A DNA stretch of 64,000 bases. Origin: Paracoccaceae bacterium. Lineage in GTDB: Bacteria; Pseudomonadota; Alphaproteobacteria; Rhodobacterales; Rhodobacteraceae. Below are positions 44,845-55,214 of this stretch, piece by piece. The stretch lies in assembly GCA_023383015.1 (NCBI GenBank), contig JAHDXW010000006.1, forward strand, positions 78,952 to 142,951, written 5' to 3'. The notes under the pieces are model-generated. The model saw nothing but the letters and a program-made list of their open reading frames with translations, had not been told where the DNA came from and ran no database searches. The translations under genes and the position numbers were made by a program. Within the stretch, counting starts at the first letter, position 1. Every line of letters begins with the position of its first letter.

Positions 44845-46188
44845 GTGCCTCACCATTCCGCTCCCGTTCCCGGGCCCGTCGCCGCGGTCTTTCGCGCGCT
44901 TGTCCTGGGCTTTCTCGTCGCCCTCGCAGGGCCCGTGCGCGCCGCCGAACCCGAGGGTGCGGCGCTGACCGACGCGCTGCATGCGACGCTTGTCATCCGC
45001 ACGGCCGACGGTGGCCGCCGGCTGCTCGGTTCTGCGTTCCTGTGGGGCGACGACGGGCTTGCCGTGACCAACGCCCATGTCGTCGGAACCGCCACCCGTG
45101 TGCTGGCCGTTTTCAGCGACGGCCGCAGCCGCGAGGCCGAGGTGATCGCGCGCGACGATGTGCGCGACATCGCGGTGCTGTCGTTCGGCGAGAGCATGGG
45201 CCGCGGCCTGCGGCCGGCCGAGACGACGCCGGCCCTGGGCCAGAGCGTCTGGGCGTTCGGCGCCCCGCTCGGCATCGAGTTCACGCTGACGCAGGGGATG
45301 ATCTCGCATCTCGGCCGCCAGGTGGAGGCGAACGTGCCGATCCTGATGCTGCAGCACGACGCGGCGGTGAACCCCGGGTCGTCCGGCGGACCGCTTGTGG
45401 ACGCCGCCGGCCGGCTGGTCGGCATGAACAGCCGCATCGCCGACGGCTCGCGGCTGTTCGTCGGCATGGGGTTTGCCATCCCGGCGGCCGAACTCGCCCG
45501 GCTGGTGCCGGCGCTTGTCGACGGCACGCTCGACGCCATGCCGCAGCTGGGCCTCAGGGCGCGCCCGGTGGACGCCCGGCTGGCCCGGGCGCTGGACTGG
45601 CAGGGCGGCGGGCTGCTGGTCGACCATGTCGAGGCCGGCGGCCTGGCCGACCGCGCCGGCATCCTGCCCGGCGACATCCTGGTTGCCGTCGACGGCCGCG
45701 CGATCGGAGCCGCCGGCGACCTGGCCTTCCTTGTCGAGGCGGCGCTGCCGGCACGCGAGGCCTGGCTTGACGTGCGGCGCGCGGGTGCCGGCGAGCGGCT
45801 GCTGCTCGACCTCGAGCCGCCGCGGATGCGGCTATCGCCGGTCGGCATCGGCAATGCCCCCTCGCGCGTCACGGGCTATTCGCTGGAGCGGCTCGGGATC
45901 ACGCTTGACGACGAGGGCCGCATCACCCGGCTGACCGCCAACAGTCTTGCCGCGCTGGCCGGCGTGGCCGAGGGCGACCTGCTGCTGGCGCTGAACGGGG
46001 CGGCGCTGGACAGCCCCGCGGCGGTGGCCGCGGCGCGCGAGCTGCGCATCGAGGAGCCGGCGGTGATCCTGGTCCGCCGCGCCGACGGCAGCACCCAGCA
46101 TGTCGTCATCGACCCCTGGGAGGGCGGGCGCGGGTTGCGCCCGGTGGGCGGTGCCAATGTGCTTGACCCGGACGTCGTGGTGTTCTGA
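44845..46188 (+). CDS. Secreted HtrA/DegP-like serine protease with two PDZ domains
   Basis: 447 residues from GTG at 44845 (AGGAAAGGAC upstream). Signal peptide with core RALVLGFLVALAGPVRA. S1C protease domain: H78 (TNAHVV), D108 (RDIAVL), S180 (NPGSSGGPL). First PDZ about 225-310 (GLLVDHVEAGGLADRAGILP, GDILVAVDGRAI). Second PDZ about 350-420 (TANSLAALAGVAEGDLLLAL). Periplasmic quality-control or regulatory protease. Its stop shares one base with the response regulator start (TGATG), so it is translated together with the two-component system, which is unusual for a plain housekeeping DegP. Confidence 0.9.
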   Translation: MPHHSAPVPGPVAAVFRALVLGFLVALAGPVRAAEPEGAALTDALHATLVIRTADGGRRLLGSAFLWGDDGLAVTNAHVVGTATRVLAVFSDGRSREAEVIARDDVRDIAVLSFGESMGRGLRPAETTPALGQSVWAFGAPLGIEFTLTQGMISHLGRQVEANVPILMLQHDAAVNPGSSGGPLVDAAGRLVGMNSRIADGSRLFVGMGFAIPAAELARLVPALVDGTLDAMPQLGLRARPVDARLARALDWQGGGLLVDHVEAGGLADRAGILPGDILVAVDGRAIGAAGDLAFLVEAALPAREAWLDVRRAGAGERLLLDLEPPRMRLSPVGIGNAPSRVTGYSLERLGITLDDEGRITRLTANSLAALAGVAEGDLLLALNGAALDSPAAVAAARELRIEEPAVILVRRADGSTQHVVIDPWEGGRGLRPVGGANVLDPDVVVF

Positions 46189-46982
46189 TGCTGTCGGAAA
46201 GCCCCGACGTGACCGCCATGCCCGAGACCTTTCCCAGCGAGGATGCCGGCGCCCACGTGGCGCCGGCCGCCGCCCACCGCCGGCGCATCCTGATCGTCGA
46301 GGACGACCGCGAGACCGCGGCCGCCGTCGCCGCGATCGTTGAGGAGCTCGACTGCGAGCCGATCGTCATGCGCAACCTGCCCGACGGGGTGAAGGCGGCG
46401 GGGCTGGCGCGCTTCCCGGTGATCGTGCTGGACCGCATGCTGCCGGGCGGCGACGGGGTCGGGGCGATCGCCCAGATCCGGGCGGCGGGCTCGACGGCGC
46501 TGATCCTGGTGCTGTCGGCGCTCGGCACCGCGACCAAGCGCGTCGAGGGGCTCGAGCGGGGCGCCGACGACTACCTTGCCAAGCCGTTCGAGCCCGACGA
46601 GCTGAGGGCGCGGCTGCGCGCGCTTCTGCGCCGCGACAGCATGGCGGTACTGGACAACGACCTGATGGCCTTCGGCGATGTCGAGATCCGCCTGCGGGCC
46701 CGGACGCTGCATGTCCGGCGGGCCCATGTCGCGCTGTCGCCCAAGGAGTTCGAGCTGGTCACCTTCCTGGCCCGCAACGCCGGCCAGGTGGTGACGCGGA
46801 TGCAGCTGCTGGAGAACGTCTGGAACCTGCACTTCGACCCCCAGACCAACGTCGTCGACGTCCATGTCGGCCGGCTGCGCCGCAAGATCGAGACCGCCGC
46901 CGGCCGCCCGGTGATCCTGACCGCGCGGGGGGAGGGATATGTCTTCCAGCCGGTGCCGCCGCCGGAGGGGGAGGCGCGGTGA
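46188..46982 (+). CDS. OmpR-family response regulator
   Basis: 264 residues. Receiver domain 32-148 with acidic pair E38-D39-D40, phosphoacceptor D82 (VLDRMLPGGDG), Thr/Ser position in LSALG and K in AKPFEP. DNA-binding winged helix at 155-255 (LSPKEFELVTFLARNAGQVV, NVVDVHVGRLRRKIE). An unusual 30-residue N-terminal extension precedes the receiver; a later ATG at 46218 would shorten it. Overlaps the kinase gene by GTGA. Probably controls the surrounding protease genes. Confidence 0.92.
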   Translation: MLSESPDVTAMPETFPSEDAGAHVAPAAAHRRRILIVEDDRETAAAVAAIVEELDCEPIVMRNLPDGVKAAGLARFPVIVLDRMLPGGDGVGAIAQIRAAGSTALILVLSALGTATKRVEGLERGADDYLAKPFEPDELRARLRALLRRDSMAVLDNDLMAFGDVEIRLRARTLHVRRAHVALSPKEFELVTFLARNAGQVVTRMQLLENVWNLHFDPQTNVVDVHVGRLRRKIETAAGRPVILTARGEGYVFQPVPPPEGEAR

Positions 46983-48325
46983 ACGCGCTGCGGGCGCGGG
47001 CGAGCCTGCGGCTTGCCGCGTTGATCGCGGGGGCGGTGATGGTGCCGTCGCTGGCCGGGCTCGGCATCTTCTACCTGCGCGCCAGCGAGGCGCTGCATGC
47101 CAACCAGGTGGCGCTGGTGGAGGCCGACCTCAGGGGGCTCGCAGCCATCTACGACCAGCGCCGGATCATCGCGCTGCGGCAGGCGATCGAGTTCCGCGCC
47201 GCCGCCAACCCGGCGGGCGGCGAGGCGTTCATCCTGCTGGCCGAGGACGGCACCCGGCTGGCAGGCACGCTGGCGGCCTGGCCGGAGGGGCTGCCGGCGC
47301 TGGAGGGCGCGATCGCCGGCCCGCGCATCGACCGCTTCGCGGTGGACGGCGCGGCCTACCTCGGCGCGGCACGCATCCTGCCGGGGGGGTTTGCGCTGCT
47401 GGTCGCCCGGCCGCTGGCGTCGGTGGAGGCCACGCTGGCGGGGCTGCGCGGGCTGATCGTGGCGGTGGCGGCCGCGATGCTGGCCGCCGGCGGGGCGCTG
47501 GGCTGGATGGCCGGGCGCAGCGTGCTGGGCCGGATCGAGCGGGTCAACGCGCTGGCCGACCGGGTGGCGGCGGGCGAGCTGGACGCGCGTCTGCCAGGCC
47601 CGCGCAGCCGCGACGAGTTCGGGCTTCTGGAGACCCATGTCCATGCGATGCTGGACCGCATCCAGAACCTCAACCGCGCCACTCACCATCTGTCGGATTC
47701 CATCGCCCACGAGCTGCGCACGCCGCTGAACCGGATGGCCCAGCGGCTGGCGCGGCTGCATGCACCGGCGCCCGAGGTCGAGGCGCTGCGGAGCGAGATG
47801 CGCGGGACGATCCGCATCTTCGACAGCCTGCTGGCGATCTCCCGAGCCGAGGCCGATGCCGGCCAGGGCCCGGGGCTGGTGCCGGTGGACCTGTCGGCGG
47901 TGGCTGCCGAGGTCTGGGAGCTCTACGAGCCGGTGGCCGAGGACAAGGGGCTCGTGCCCGAGGCCGCCATCGACCCCGGGCTGGCGGTGCTGGGCGACCG
48001 GACGCTGATCGCGCAGGCGCTGTCGAACCTGATCGAGAACGCGGTGAAGTACTGCGCCGCCGGCGACCGGCTGCGGCTGACGCTGCGTGCGGCGGGCGAG
48101 CGGCAGGTGCTGACGGTCGAGGACAGCGGCCCCGGCCTGCCCGACGACGTGCGCGAGGCGGCCTTCGACCGCTTCACCCGCGGCGCCCGCGACCGCGAGC
48201 TGCCCGGCCACGGGTTGGGGCTGGCGCTGGTGCGGGCGATCGCCGCCCGCCACGGCGCGCGGCTGTCGCTGCCGCCGCGCGAGCGGGGGCTGGCCATCGA
48301 GATCGCCTTCCCGCGGCTCGGCTGA
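46979..48325 (+). CDS. Sensor histidine kinase
   Basis: 448 residues from GTG at 46979. Membrane helices at about 13-33 and 157-178 frame a periplasmic sensor domain of about 120 residues (a double-helix start, then FILLAEDGTRLAGTL, PAS/CACHE-like by look). HAMP about 178-230. Dimerisation box SIAHELRTPLNRM with H244. ATPase motifs NLIENAVKYC, EDSGPGLPDD, GHGLGLALVRAIAARHG. Senses an envelope signal and phosphorylates the adjacent regulator. Partner genes suggest the signal is misfolded protein or a peptide. Confidence 0.92.
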   Translation: MNALRARASLRLAALIAGAVMVPSLAGLGIFYLRASEALHANQVALVEADLRGLAAIYDQRRIIALRQAIEFRAAANPAGGEAFILLAEDGTRLAGTLAAWPEGLPALEGAIAGPRIDRFAVDGAAYLGAARILPGGFALLVARPLASVEATLAGLRGLIVAVAAAMLAAGGALGWMAGRSVLGRIERVNALADRVAAGELDARLPGPRSRDEFGLLETHVHAMLDRIQNLNRATHHLSDSIAHELRTPLNRMAQRLARLHAPAPEVEALRSEMRGTIRIFDSLLAISRAEADAGQGPGLVPVDLSAVAAEVWELYEPVAEDKGLVPEAAIDPGLAVLGDRTLIAQALSNLIENAVKYCAAGDRLRLTLRAAGERQVLTVEDSGPGLPDDVREAAFDRFTRGARDRELPGHGLGLALVRAIAARHGARLSLPPRERGLAIEIAFPRLG

Positions 48326-48349
48326 GCCTTGGGCGAAGCAGGCCGCGCA

Positions 48350-48364
48350 TGACATCTTCTGTCA
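48350..48364. promoter_or_regulatory. Palindrome TGACA-N5-TGTCA upstream of caspase-family protease B
   Basis: TGACATCTTCTGTCA, 50 bases before the protease B start and 24 bases after the kinase stop. Same arms and spacing as at 44771-44785, which implies that protease B has its own regulated promoter in addition to read-through. Confidence 0.5.
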
Positions 48365-48414
48365 CCGGCACCGAAAACCTTGCCCGCGGCCGGTTCGTCC
48401 GTAAAGTCCGCGCC

Positions 48415-50505
48415 ATGAAGCGCCCTCGCACCCATCGCACCCATCGCAGCCTGCGCGCCCTCGGCCGGGTGCCCGCCCTGTCGGTGCTTGCCCTGGCCTT
48501 CGGCTGGCTTGCCCCGGCCGAGGCGGCGGCGGCGGTGCGGGCGCTGCTGGTCGGGGTGTCGGCCTACGACCACCTCGACGGGCTGGACCTGCGTGGGCCG
48601 CGCAACGATGTGGCGCTTCTGGCCGCGGCGCTGGTCGAGCGCGGGGTGGACCCCGGGCTGATCACGGTGCTGGCCGACGGCGCGACCGGGCTTGACCCCG
48701 CCATCGCCACCGGCCGGCCGACACGGGCGGGGATCATCGCGGCGATGGACCGGCTTGCGGCTGCCGCCGGGCCGGGCGACACGGTGATCTTCTACTATTC
48801 CGGCCACGGCAGCCAGTCGCCCGACCTTGACGGCGACGAGGGCGGGGGCTGGGACGAGATCCTGCTTCCGGCCGACGTGCGGGGCTGGTCAGGCCGGCGC
48901 GCGCAGGTCGAGAACGCGCTCGTGGATGACGAGCTCAACGACTGGGCGCGCGCCGTGCTGGCCACCGGCGCGCAGTTCGTCGGCATCGTCGATTCCTGTC
49001 ATTCCGGCACTGCCTTCCGGGCGTTCGGGCCGGCCGGCGTCGCGCGCGACGTGGCGCCCGAGCGCCTGGGCGTTCCGGGCCTGCCGCCCGAGCCCGCCCC
49101 GGCCACGGCCCGGCGCGAGGATGCGGCGCTGCCGGGCAGCTTCGTCTTCCTCTATGCCGCGCAGTCCGACGAGCGGGCCTTCGAGTACCCCGTCGGCCCG
49201 GCCGAGGACCCGGCGAGCTGGCACGGCGAGTTCACCCGCGCGCTGGTGGCCGCGCTGACGCTTGCCCCCGGGCATTCCTGGACGTCGCTGTTTGCGGCGA
49301 CCACCGACGGCATGCGCCGCGACGCCTCCGGCCGGCCCGCGCAGACGCCCGATGCCGAGGGCACGGGGCTGGACGCGCCGGTGGTGGGTGCAGTCGAGGG
49401 CACGGCCAGGAGGCTGCGCATCGCCGGCGCCACGCTGGCCGCGGGGCTGCTGCACGGGATCGACCCCGGGGCGGTGGTTGCCGTCTATGCCGGGCCTGCG
49501 GGGGGTGTGCCGCTCGGGCGCGCGCGGGTGGTCCGCGCCGAGGCGACCTCGGCCGTGCTCGAGCCCGAGGCGGGCCTCGTGCTGCCCGACCGCGCCCATG
49601 CCGAGTTGGTCGCCCCCGGCGAGCCGCCAGCGTTCCGGCTGTCGGCGCCGCGGCGGGCGGATGCGGCCGACGGGCACGACTACGGCCCCCTGCTGGCGGC
49701 GCTGGACGCGGCGCGGGGCGCGGCGGATGCGGTCTTCGATGCGGCCGTCTACGACCTCGGCCTGGTGCTGGCGGAGGGGCAACTGGTGCTTACCGGCCCC
49801 GACGGGGTCGTCGACCCGCGCGGCCCCGGCTCCTCGCCGCGGATCGCGGCGGCCGAGGCCGGCGAGCTTGCCGGCCTGATCGCGCGCGCGGCACGGGTGG
49901 AGCGGCTGCGCCGCGCCCTCGCGCTGGCCGAGCGCGCGGCCGCCCGAAGCTTCACCGTGTTCGGGCCGCCGGTGACGGTGGAGATCGGCCGCGAGCCGCG
50001 CGGCACCGGCGGGGCCGACTGCGCGACCGCCGCGACCGGCCCCATCGAGCCCGGGATCGACCCTGCCGCGCGGCCGCTCGAGCACTGCGACGTGCTGCGG
50101 CTGTCGCTTGCCAACGGCTCGAGCCGGGCCCAGGACGTGACCGTGCTGTATGTCGACCGCAGCTTCCGCGTCAGCGTGTTGTGGCCGCTTCCGGGGCAGG
50201 GCAACCGCATCGAGCCGGGCACCCGCCGGACGGCCGCGCTGCAGCTTCTGAATGCCGAGGGGATCGCGCTGGAGGAGCTGATCGTGATCGCGGTGCCGGC
50301 CGAGGCCGGCCGGCCGCGGACCGACCTGGCGCATCTGGCCGACGATGCCACCGCGCGCAGCGCCGAAGCCAGCGCCACCGGCGAATTCCTTGCCGCCGCA
50401 ACCGACCCCGACCGGACCGGCCGCAGCTTTGCGACCCGCCCGTCGGCCCCCGACCCGATCACCGTCTACCGGACGGCGGTCACTGTCCGTGCCCCCGAAA
50501 ACTGA
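48415..50505 (+). CDS. Secreted caspase-family (C14) protease B
   Basis: 696 residues. N-terminal basic stretch and signal peptide (LSVLALAFGWLAPAEAAA). Caspase domain about 40-330: RALLVGVSAYDHL, H131 in FYYSGHGSQ, C195 in IVDSCHSGTA, EILLPADVRGW, FVFLYAAQSDERAFE. The C-terminal region ends in a beta-rich DUF4384-like part (DVTVLYVDRSFRVSVLWPLP) shared with protease A, so the two arose by duplication of the whole architecture. An in-frame ATG at 48349 would overlap the palindrome; the start at 48415 gives the proper signal peptide although its ribosome site is weak. Followed 18 bases later by the S1A protease. Confidence 0.9.
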   Translation: MKRPRTHRTHRSLRALGRVPALSVLALAFGWLAPAEAAAAVRALLVGVSAYDHLDGLDLRGPRNDVALLAAALVERGVDPGLITVLADGATGLDPAIATGRPTRAGIIAAMDRLAAAAGPGDTVIFYYSGHGSQSPDLDGDEGGGWDEILLPADVRGWSGRRAQVENALVDDELNDWARAVLATGAQFVGIVDSCHSGTAFRAFGPAGVARDVAPERLGVPGLPPEPAPATARREDAALPGSFVFLYAAQSDERAFEYPVGPAEDPASWHGEFTRALVAALTLAPGHSWTSLFAATTDGMRRDASGRPAQTPDAEGTGLDAPVVGAVEGTARRLRIAGATLAAGLLHGIDPGAVVAVYAGPAGGVPLGRARVVRAEATSAVLEPEAGLVLPDRAHAELVAPGEPPAFRLSAPRRADAADGHDYGPLLAALDAARGAADAVFDAAVYDLGLVLAEGQLVLTGPDGVVDPRGPGSSPRIAAAEAGELAGLIARAARVERLRRALALAERAAARSFTVFGPPVTVEIGREPRGTGGADCATAATGPIEPGIDPAARPLEHCDVLRLSLANGSSRAQDVTVLYVDRSFRVSVLWPLPGQGNRIEPGTRRTAALQLLNAEGIALEELIVIAVPAEAGRPRTDLAHLADDATARSAEASATGEFLAAATDPDRTGRSFATRPSAPDPITVYRTAVTVRAPEN

Positions 50506-50523
50506 TCACCGAAGAGGACATCC

Positions 50524-51603
50524 ATGAAGACGATCCGGAAGAAACCCGCTGCCCTGCTCGGGGCTTCGCTGTCGGCGGCGGTGTTCGCCGCCGGCCTCGC
50601 CGTGGCCCAGGTCGGCGGCGAGGGAGGGGGCGCGAGCTCGCCCTTCGCCTTCGCCCAGACCGGGGAGAAGGCCGAGCGCGACGCCGCCCTGCCCGAAGGC
50701 GAGGATGCGGTGGCCGAGGCCGCGCGCGGCATCGGCGGGCGGCCGGCGGCCGACGGCGCCTGGCCCTGGCAGGTCGCGCTGCTGGTGGCCGGCCAGCCGA
50801 CGGCGCCCGACGCGCAGTACTGCGGCGGTTCGATGCTTCTTGACGAATGGGTGCTGACGGCCGCGCACTGCGTCCACATGGAGGACGACAACGGCAACTT
50901 CTTCGACCTCCGGCCGGAGATGTTCGACGTCTTCGTCGGCTCGAACGTGCTGGCGCCCGGCCGCGGCGACCGCGTGCCGGTGCGCTCGGTGCATGTCTTT
51001 CCCGGCTACGACGGCACCGAGTTCGACAACGACGTGGCGCTGATCCGGCTCGCGCGCAAGCCGAACGTTCCCTATTCGACCATCCAGATTCCGACCACCG
51101 ACTTCGCCGACATCCTCGACCAGCCGGGGGTGCCGACGATCGTCACCGGCTGGGGGCTGATCGAGGGCGCACGCGCCACCCCGGTGCTGTACGAGGTGCA
51201 GGTCGAGATCCTCGGCAACGAGCTGTGCAACCGCACCATGATGGAGGCCCGCGGCACCGAGGCGATGCGCGGCTTCAGCTATGCCGTCGACGTCTTCGGG
51301 CTGCGCGAGGAGGATGCGCGTGCGGCCTGGGAGGACCTGGTGGCGCGAGCGCCGCTGCCGCTGTCGGGCAACATGGTCTGCGCGGGATCCTACGAGGGCG
51401 GGCGCACCTCGTGCAACGGCGATTCGGGCGGCCCGCTGGTTGTGCCCCTGACCGACGGCAGCTACATCCAGGTGGGCGTGGTCAGCTGGGGCCTGACGGC
51501 CGGCGACACCCGCACCTGCGACGAGACGGCGCTGTTCTCGGTCTACACGCGGGTGTCGAACTACATCGGCTGGCTGGAATCGACCATCGCCGCCAACCCC
51601 TGA
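50524..51603 (+). CDS. Secreted trypsin-fold S1A serine protease with pro-region
   Basis: 359 residues. ATG after GAAGAGGAC. Signal peptide about 1-29, then a pro-region to R68. Catalytic triad H115 (TAAHC), D170 (DNDVALI), S301 (GDSGGP). The six mature Cys match the three standard disulfides (C100-C116, C235-C286, C297-C332). The activation site aligns as R68 before GIGGRPA, so position 16 would be Gly instead of the usual Ile or Val. Position 189, which sets trypsin specificity, is T295, so trypsin-like cleavage after Arg/Lys is not expected. Insert at about 237-275. Follows protease B in the same unit; that protease could be its activator. Confidence 0.92.
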   Translation: MKTIRKKPAALLGASLSAAVFAAGLAVAQVGGEGGGASSPFAFAQTGEKAERDAALPEGEDAVAEAARGIGGRPAADGAWPWQVALLVAGQPTAPDAQYCGGSMLLDEWVLTAAHCVHMEDDNGNFFDLRPEMFDVFVGSNVLAPGRGDRVPVRSVHVFPGYDGTEFDNDVALIRLARKPNVPYSTIQIPTTDFADILDQPGVPTIVTGWGLIEGARATPVLYEVQVEILGNELCNRTMMEARGTEAMRGFSYAVDVFGLREEDARAAWEDLVARAPLPLSGNMVCAGSYEGGRTSCNGDSGGPLVVPLTDGSYIQVGVVSWGLTAGDTRTCDETALFSVYTRVSNYIGWLESTIAANP

Positions 51604-51640
51604 GGCCCCGCGGGCCGTCACGGCGGCCGGGGGAGAAGCG

Positions 51641-51668
51641 CGGGCGCCGGGGACACCCCCGGCGCCCG
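51641..51668 (+). terminator. Hairpin downstream of the S1A protease
   Basis: CGGGCGCCGGGG and CCCCGGCGCCCG form a perfect 12-base stem with a 4-base loop, about 40 bases after the stop. No U-run, as for other hairpins here. It probably ends the protease unit that starts at 44845. Confidence 0.6.
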
Positions 51669-51765
51669 TCCGCTTGCGGGCGGGCGTGGGGCAGGGGGTC
51701 GCCGGCTGTTGCGCCGCCGCCCGGCCGGGCGTATCGGTCGCAGCCGGCAAGGCGGGAGAATGGCC

Positions 51766-52503
51766 ATGGATTTCAGCGGACGGACAGCGGTCGTCACCGG
51801 CGGCGCGCAGGGGATCGGGGCGGCGGTGGCGGCGCGGCTGGCCGCCGGCGGGGCGCGGGTGGCGCTGTGGGACCTCGACCTCGGGCTCGCACGGACGGTG
51901 GCGGCGGGGCTCGGCGGCGGGGCGGAGGCCTTCGCCTGCGACGTCGCCGACGCCGCCAGCGTCGCGGCCGCCACGGCGGCCACCGAGGCGGCAATGGCGC
52001 GGATCGACATCCTGGTCAATTCGGCGGGGATCGCCGGGATGAACGCCCCGGTCGAGAGCTATCCGGAGGAGGAGTTCCGCCGCATCGTCGACATCAACCT
52101 GGTCGGAACCTTCCTCGTCAACCGGGCGGTGGTGGCGGGGATGAAGGCGCGCGGCTACGGGCGGATCGTGAACATCGCCTCGGTCGCGGGCAAGGAGGGC
52201 AACCCCAACGCCTCGGCCTACTCGGCCTCGAAGGCCGGCGTGATCGGATTCACCAAGTCGCTGGGCAAGGAACTGGCCGGGATCGACGTCGCGGTGAACT
52301 GCGTCACCCCGGCGGCGGCGCGCACGCGCATCTTCGACCAGATGAAGCCGGAGTTCATCGCCTACATGCTGTCGAAGATCCCCCGCGGCCGTTTCGTCGA
52401 GGTCGAGGAGGTGGCGGCCCTGGTCTGCTGGCTGTGCTCGGCCGAGAACAGCTTTGCCACCGGCGCGGTGTTCGACATCTCGGGCGGGCGCGCCACCTAC
52501 TGA
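51766..52503 (+). CDS. SDR family oxidoreductase
   Basis: 245 residues from the ATG at 51766, chosen because GGGAG is 7 bases upstream; the ATG at 51760 is too close to it. Cofactor loop TGGAQGIG (11-18), VNSAG (84-88), catalytic S139, Y152 and K156 (YSASK). C-terminal SGGRATY. Resembles 3-oxoacyl-ACP reductase/sugar dehydrogenase-type SDRs; substrate unknown. Single-gene unit with a hairpin on each side. Confidence 0.9.
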   Translation: MDFSGRTAVVTGGAQGIGAAVAARLAAGGARVALWDLDLGLARTVAAGLGGGAEAFACDVADAASVAAATAATEAAMARIDILVNSAGIAGMNAPVESYPEEEFRRIVDINLVGTFLVNRAVVAGMKARGYGRIVNIASVAGKEGNPNASAYSASKAGVIGFTKSLGKELAGIDVAVNCVTPAAARTRIFDQMKPEFIAYMLSKIPRGRFVEVEEVAALVCWLCSAENSFATGAVFDISGGRATY

Positions 52504-52519
52504 GGCGGGCGCCGCCGCC

Positions 52520-52553
52520 CCCGCCACCCGCCCGGCGCGTGGCGGGTGGCGGG
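52520..52553. terminator. Bidirectional terminator-like hairpin between SDR and pckA
   Basis: CCCGCCACCCGCC and GGCGGGTGGCGGG form a perfect 13-base stem with an 8-base loop, in the 54 bases between two convergent genes. The strongest hairpin in the window. Confidence 0.65.
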
Positions 52554-52557
52554 CCGG

Positions 52558-54156
<1,599 letters not shown>

Positions 54157-54512
54157 GCGTGAATAACTCCCATGGCCGCCGGCGGCGGCGAACGTGAAGG
54201 CGGGGGTCATTGCCCCCGGGGGTCCGCTTTCCTCCCTGGAGGGTGGGCCCGCGTCCGGCCGCCACCCGCAGCGACCCTATAGCACGCGCCGCCGGACAGG
54301 GAACAGGATCGCCCGGGTCGTTAGCGCAATCATCTTTCGCGGCGGCAGAAGGTCGCCGAGAAGTGCGGCAAATTAGCCAAGGGTTACGAAATTCCGCGGC
54401 CCAATCATGCCCGGCGGGGGGTGATTCGCAGTTTGGAGTTGATTCCATGGGCCGAAGCCGGAACAATGCGGCAAAAAGCAGGCAAACCAACGTGCAGTAA
54501 GGGGAAGTTGAG
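54157..54512. other. Divergent promoter region pckA / chvI
   Basis: 356 bases without a credible gene. The half nearest chvI (about 54320-54510) is richer in A and T than the surroundings, as expected for promoters, but no consensus -35/-10 pair could be fixed. Confidence 0.45.
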
Positions 54513-55214
54513 ATGGCGAGGATCGCCCTGGTCGACGACGACAGGAACATCCTGACGTCCGTCGCCATGACGCTCGAGGCCGAGGGTTTCGACGTCGACA
54601 CTTATAACGACGGCCAGTCCGCACTTGACGCATTCAACCGCCGCCTTCCCGACATGGCGGTGCTGGACATCAAGATGCCGCGGATGGACGGCATGGAACT
54701 GCTGCAGCGGCTGCGCCAGAAGACGGCGATGCCGGTGATCTTCCTCACCTCCAAGGACGACGAGATCGACGAGGTGCTCGGCCTGCGCATGGGGGCCGAC
54801 GACTACGTCAAGAAGCCCTTCTCGCAGCGGCTGCTGGTGGAGCGCATCCGCGCCATCCTGCGCCGGCAGGAGGTGATCCAGACCGGCGAGCTGCCGGTGG
54901 TGGAGGAAAGCAAGGTCATGGTCCGCGGCAGCCTGACCATGGACCCGCTGCGCCATGCGGTGACCTGGAAGGGCCGCGACGTGACCCTGACGGTGACCGA
55001 GTTCCTGCTGCTGCAGGCGCTTGCGCAGCGCCCCGGCTACGTCAAGAGCCGCGACCAGCTGATGGACGTGGCCTACGACGACCAGGTCTACGTCGACGAC
55101 CGCACCATCGACAGCCACATCAAGCGGCTGCGCAAGAAGATGCGGATGGTCGACAACGACTTCTCGGCGATCGAGACGCTCTACGGCATCGGCTACCGCT
55201 ACAACGAAGAATGA
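54513..55214 (+). CDS. chvI: Response regulator ChvI
   Basis: 233 residues. Receiver with DDD at 8-10, phosphoacceptor D52 ([19 protein letters not shown] region), TSKDDE and VKKPFSQ. OmpR-type DNA-binding domain at about 130-232 ([37 protein letters not shown]). Sequence and the pckA-chvI-chvG order identify ChvI/ExoR-linked envelope stress regulators of Alphaproteobacteria. Overlaps chvG by ATGA. Confidence 0.94.
   Translation: MARIALVDDDRNILTSVAMTLEAEGFDVDTYNDGQSALDAFNRRLPDMAVLDIKMPRMDGMELLQRLRQKTAMPVIFLTSKDDEIDEVLGLRMGADDYVKKPFSQRLLVERIRAILRRQEVIQTGELPVVEESKVMVRGSLTMDPLRHAVTWKGRDVTLTVTEFLLLQALAQRPGYVKSRDQLMDVAYDDQVYVDDRTIDSHIKRLRKKMRMVDNDFSAIETLYGIGYRYNEE

Noticed and set aside
54210..54500. 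96-codon frame upstream of chvI as a leader or small gene
   Set aside because: No ribosome site, no signal or domain, and it covers the likely promoter region.
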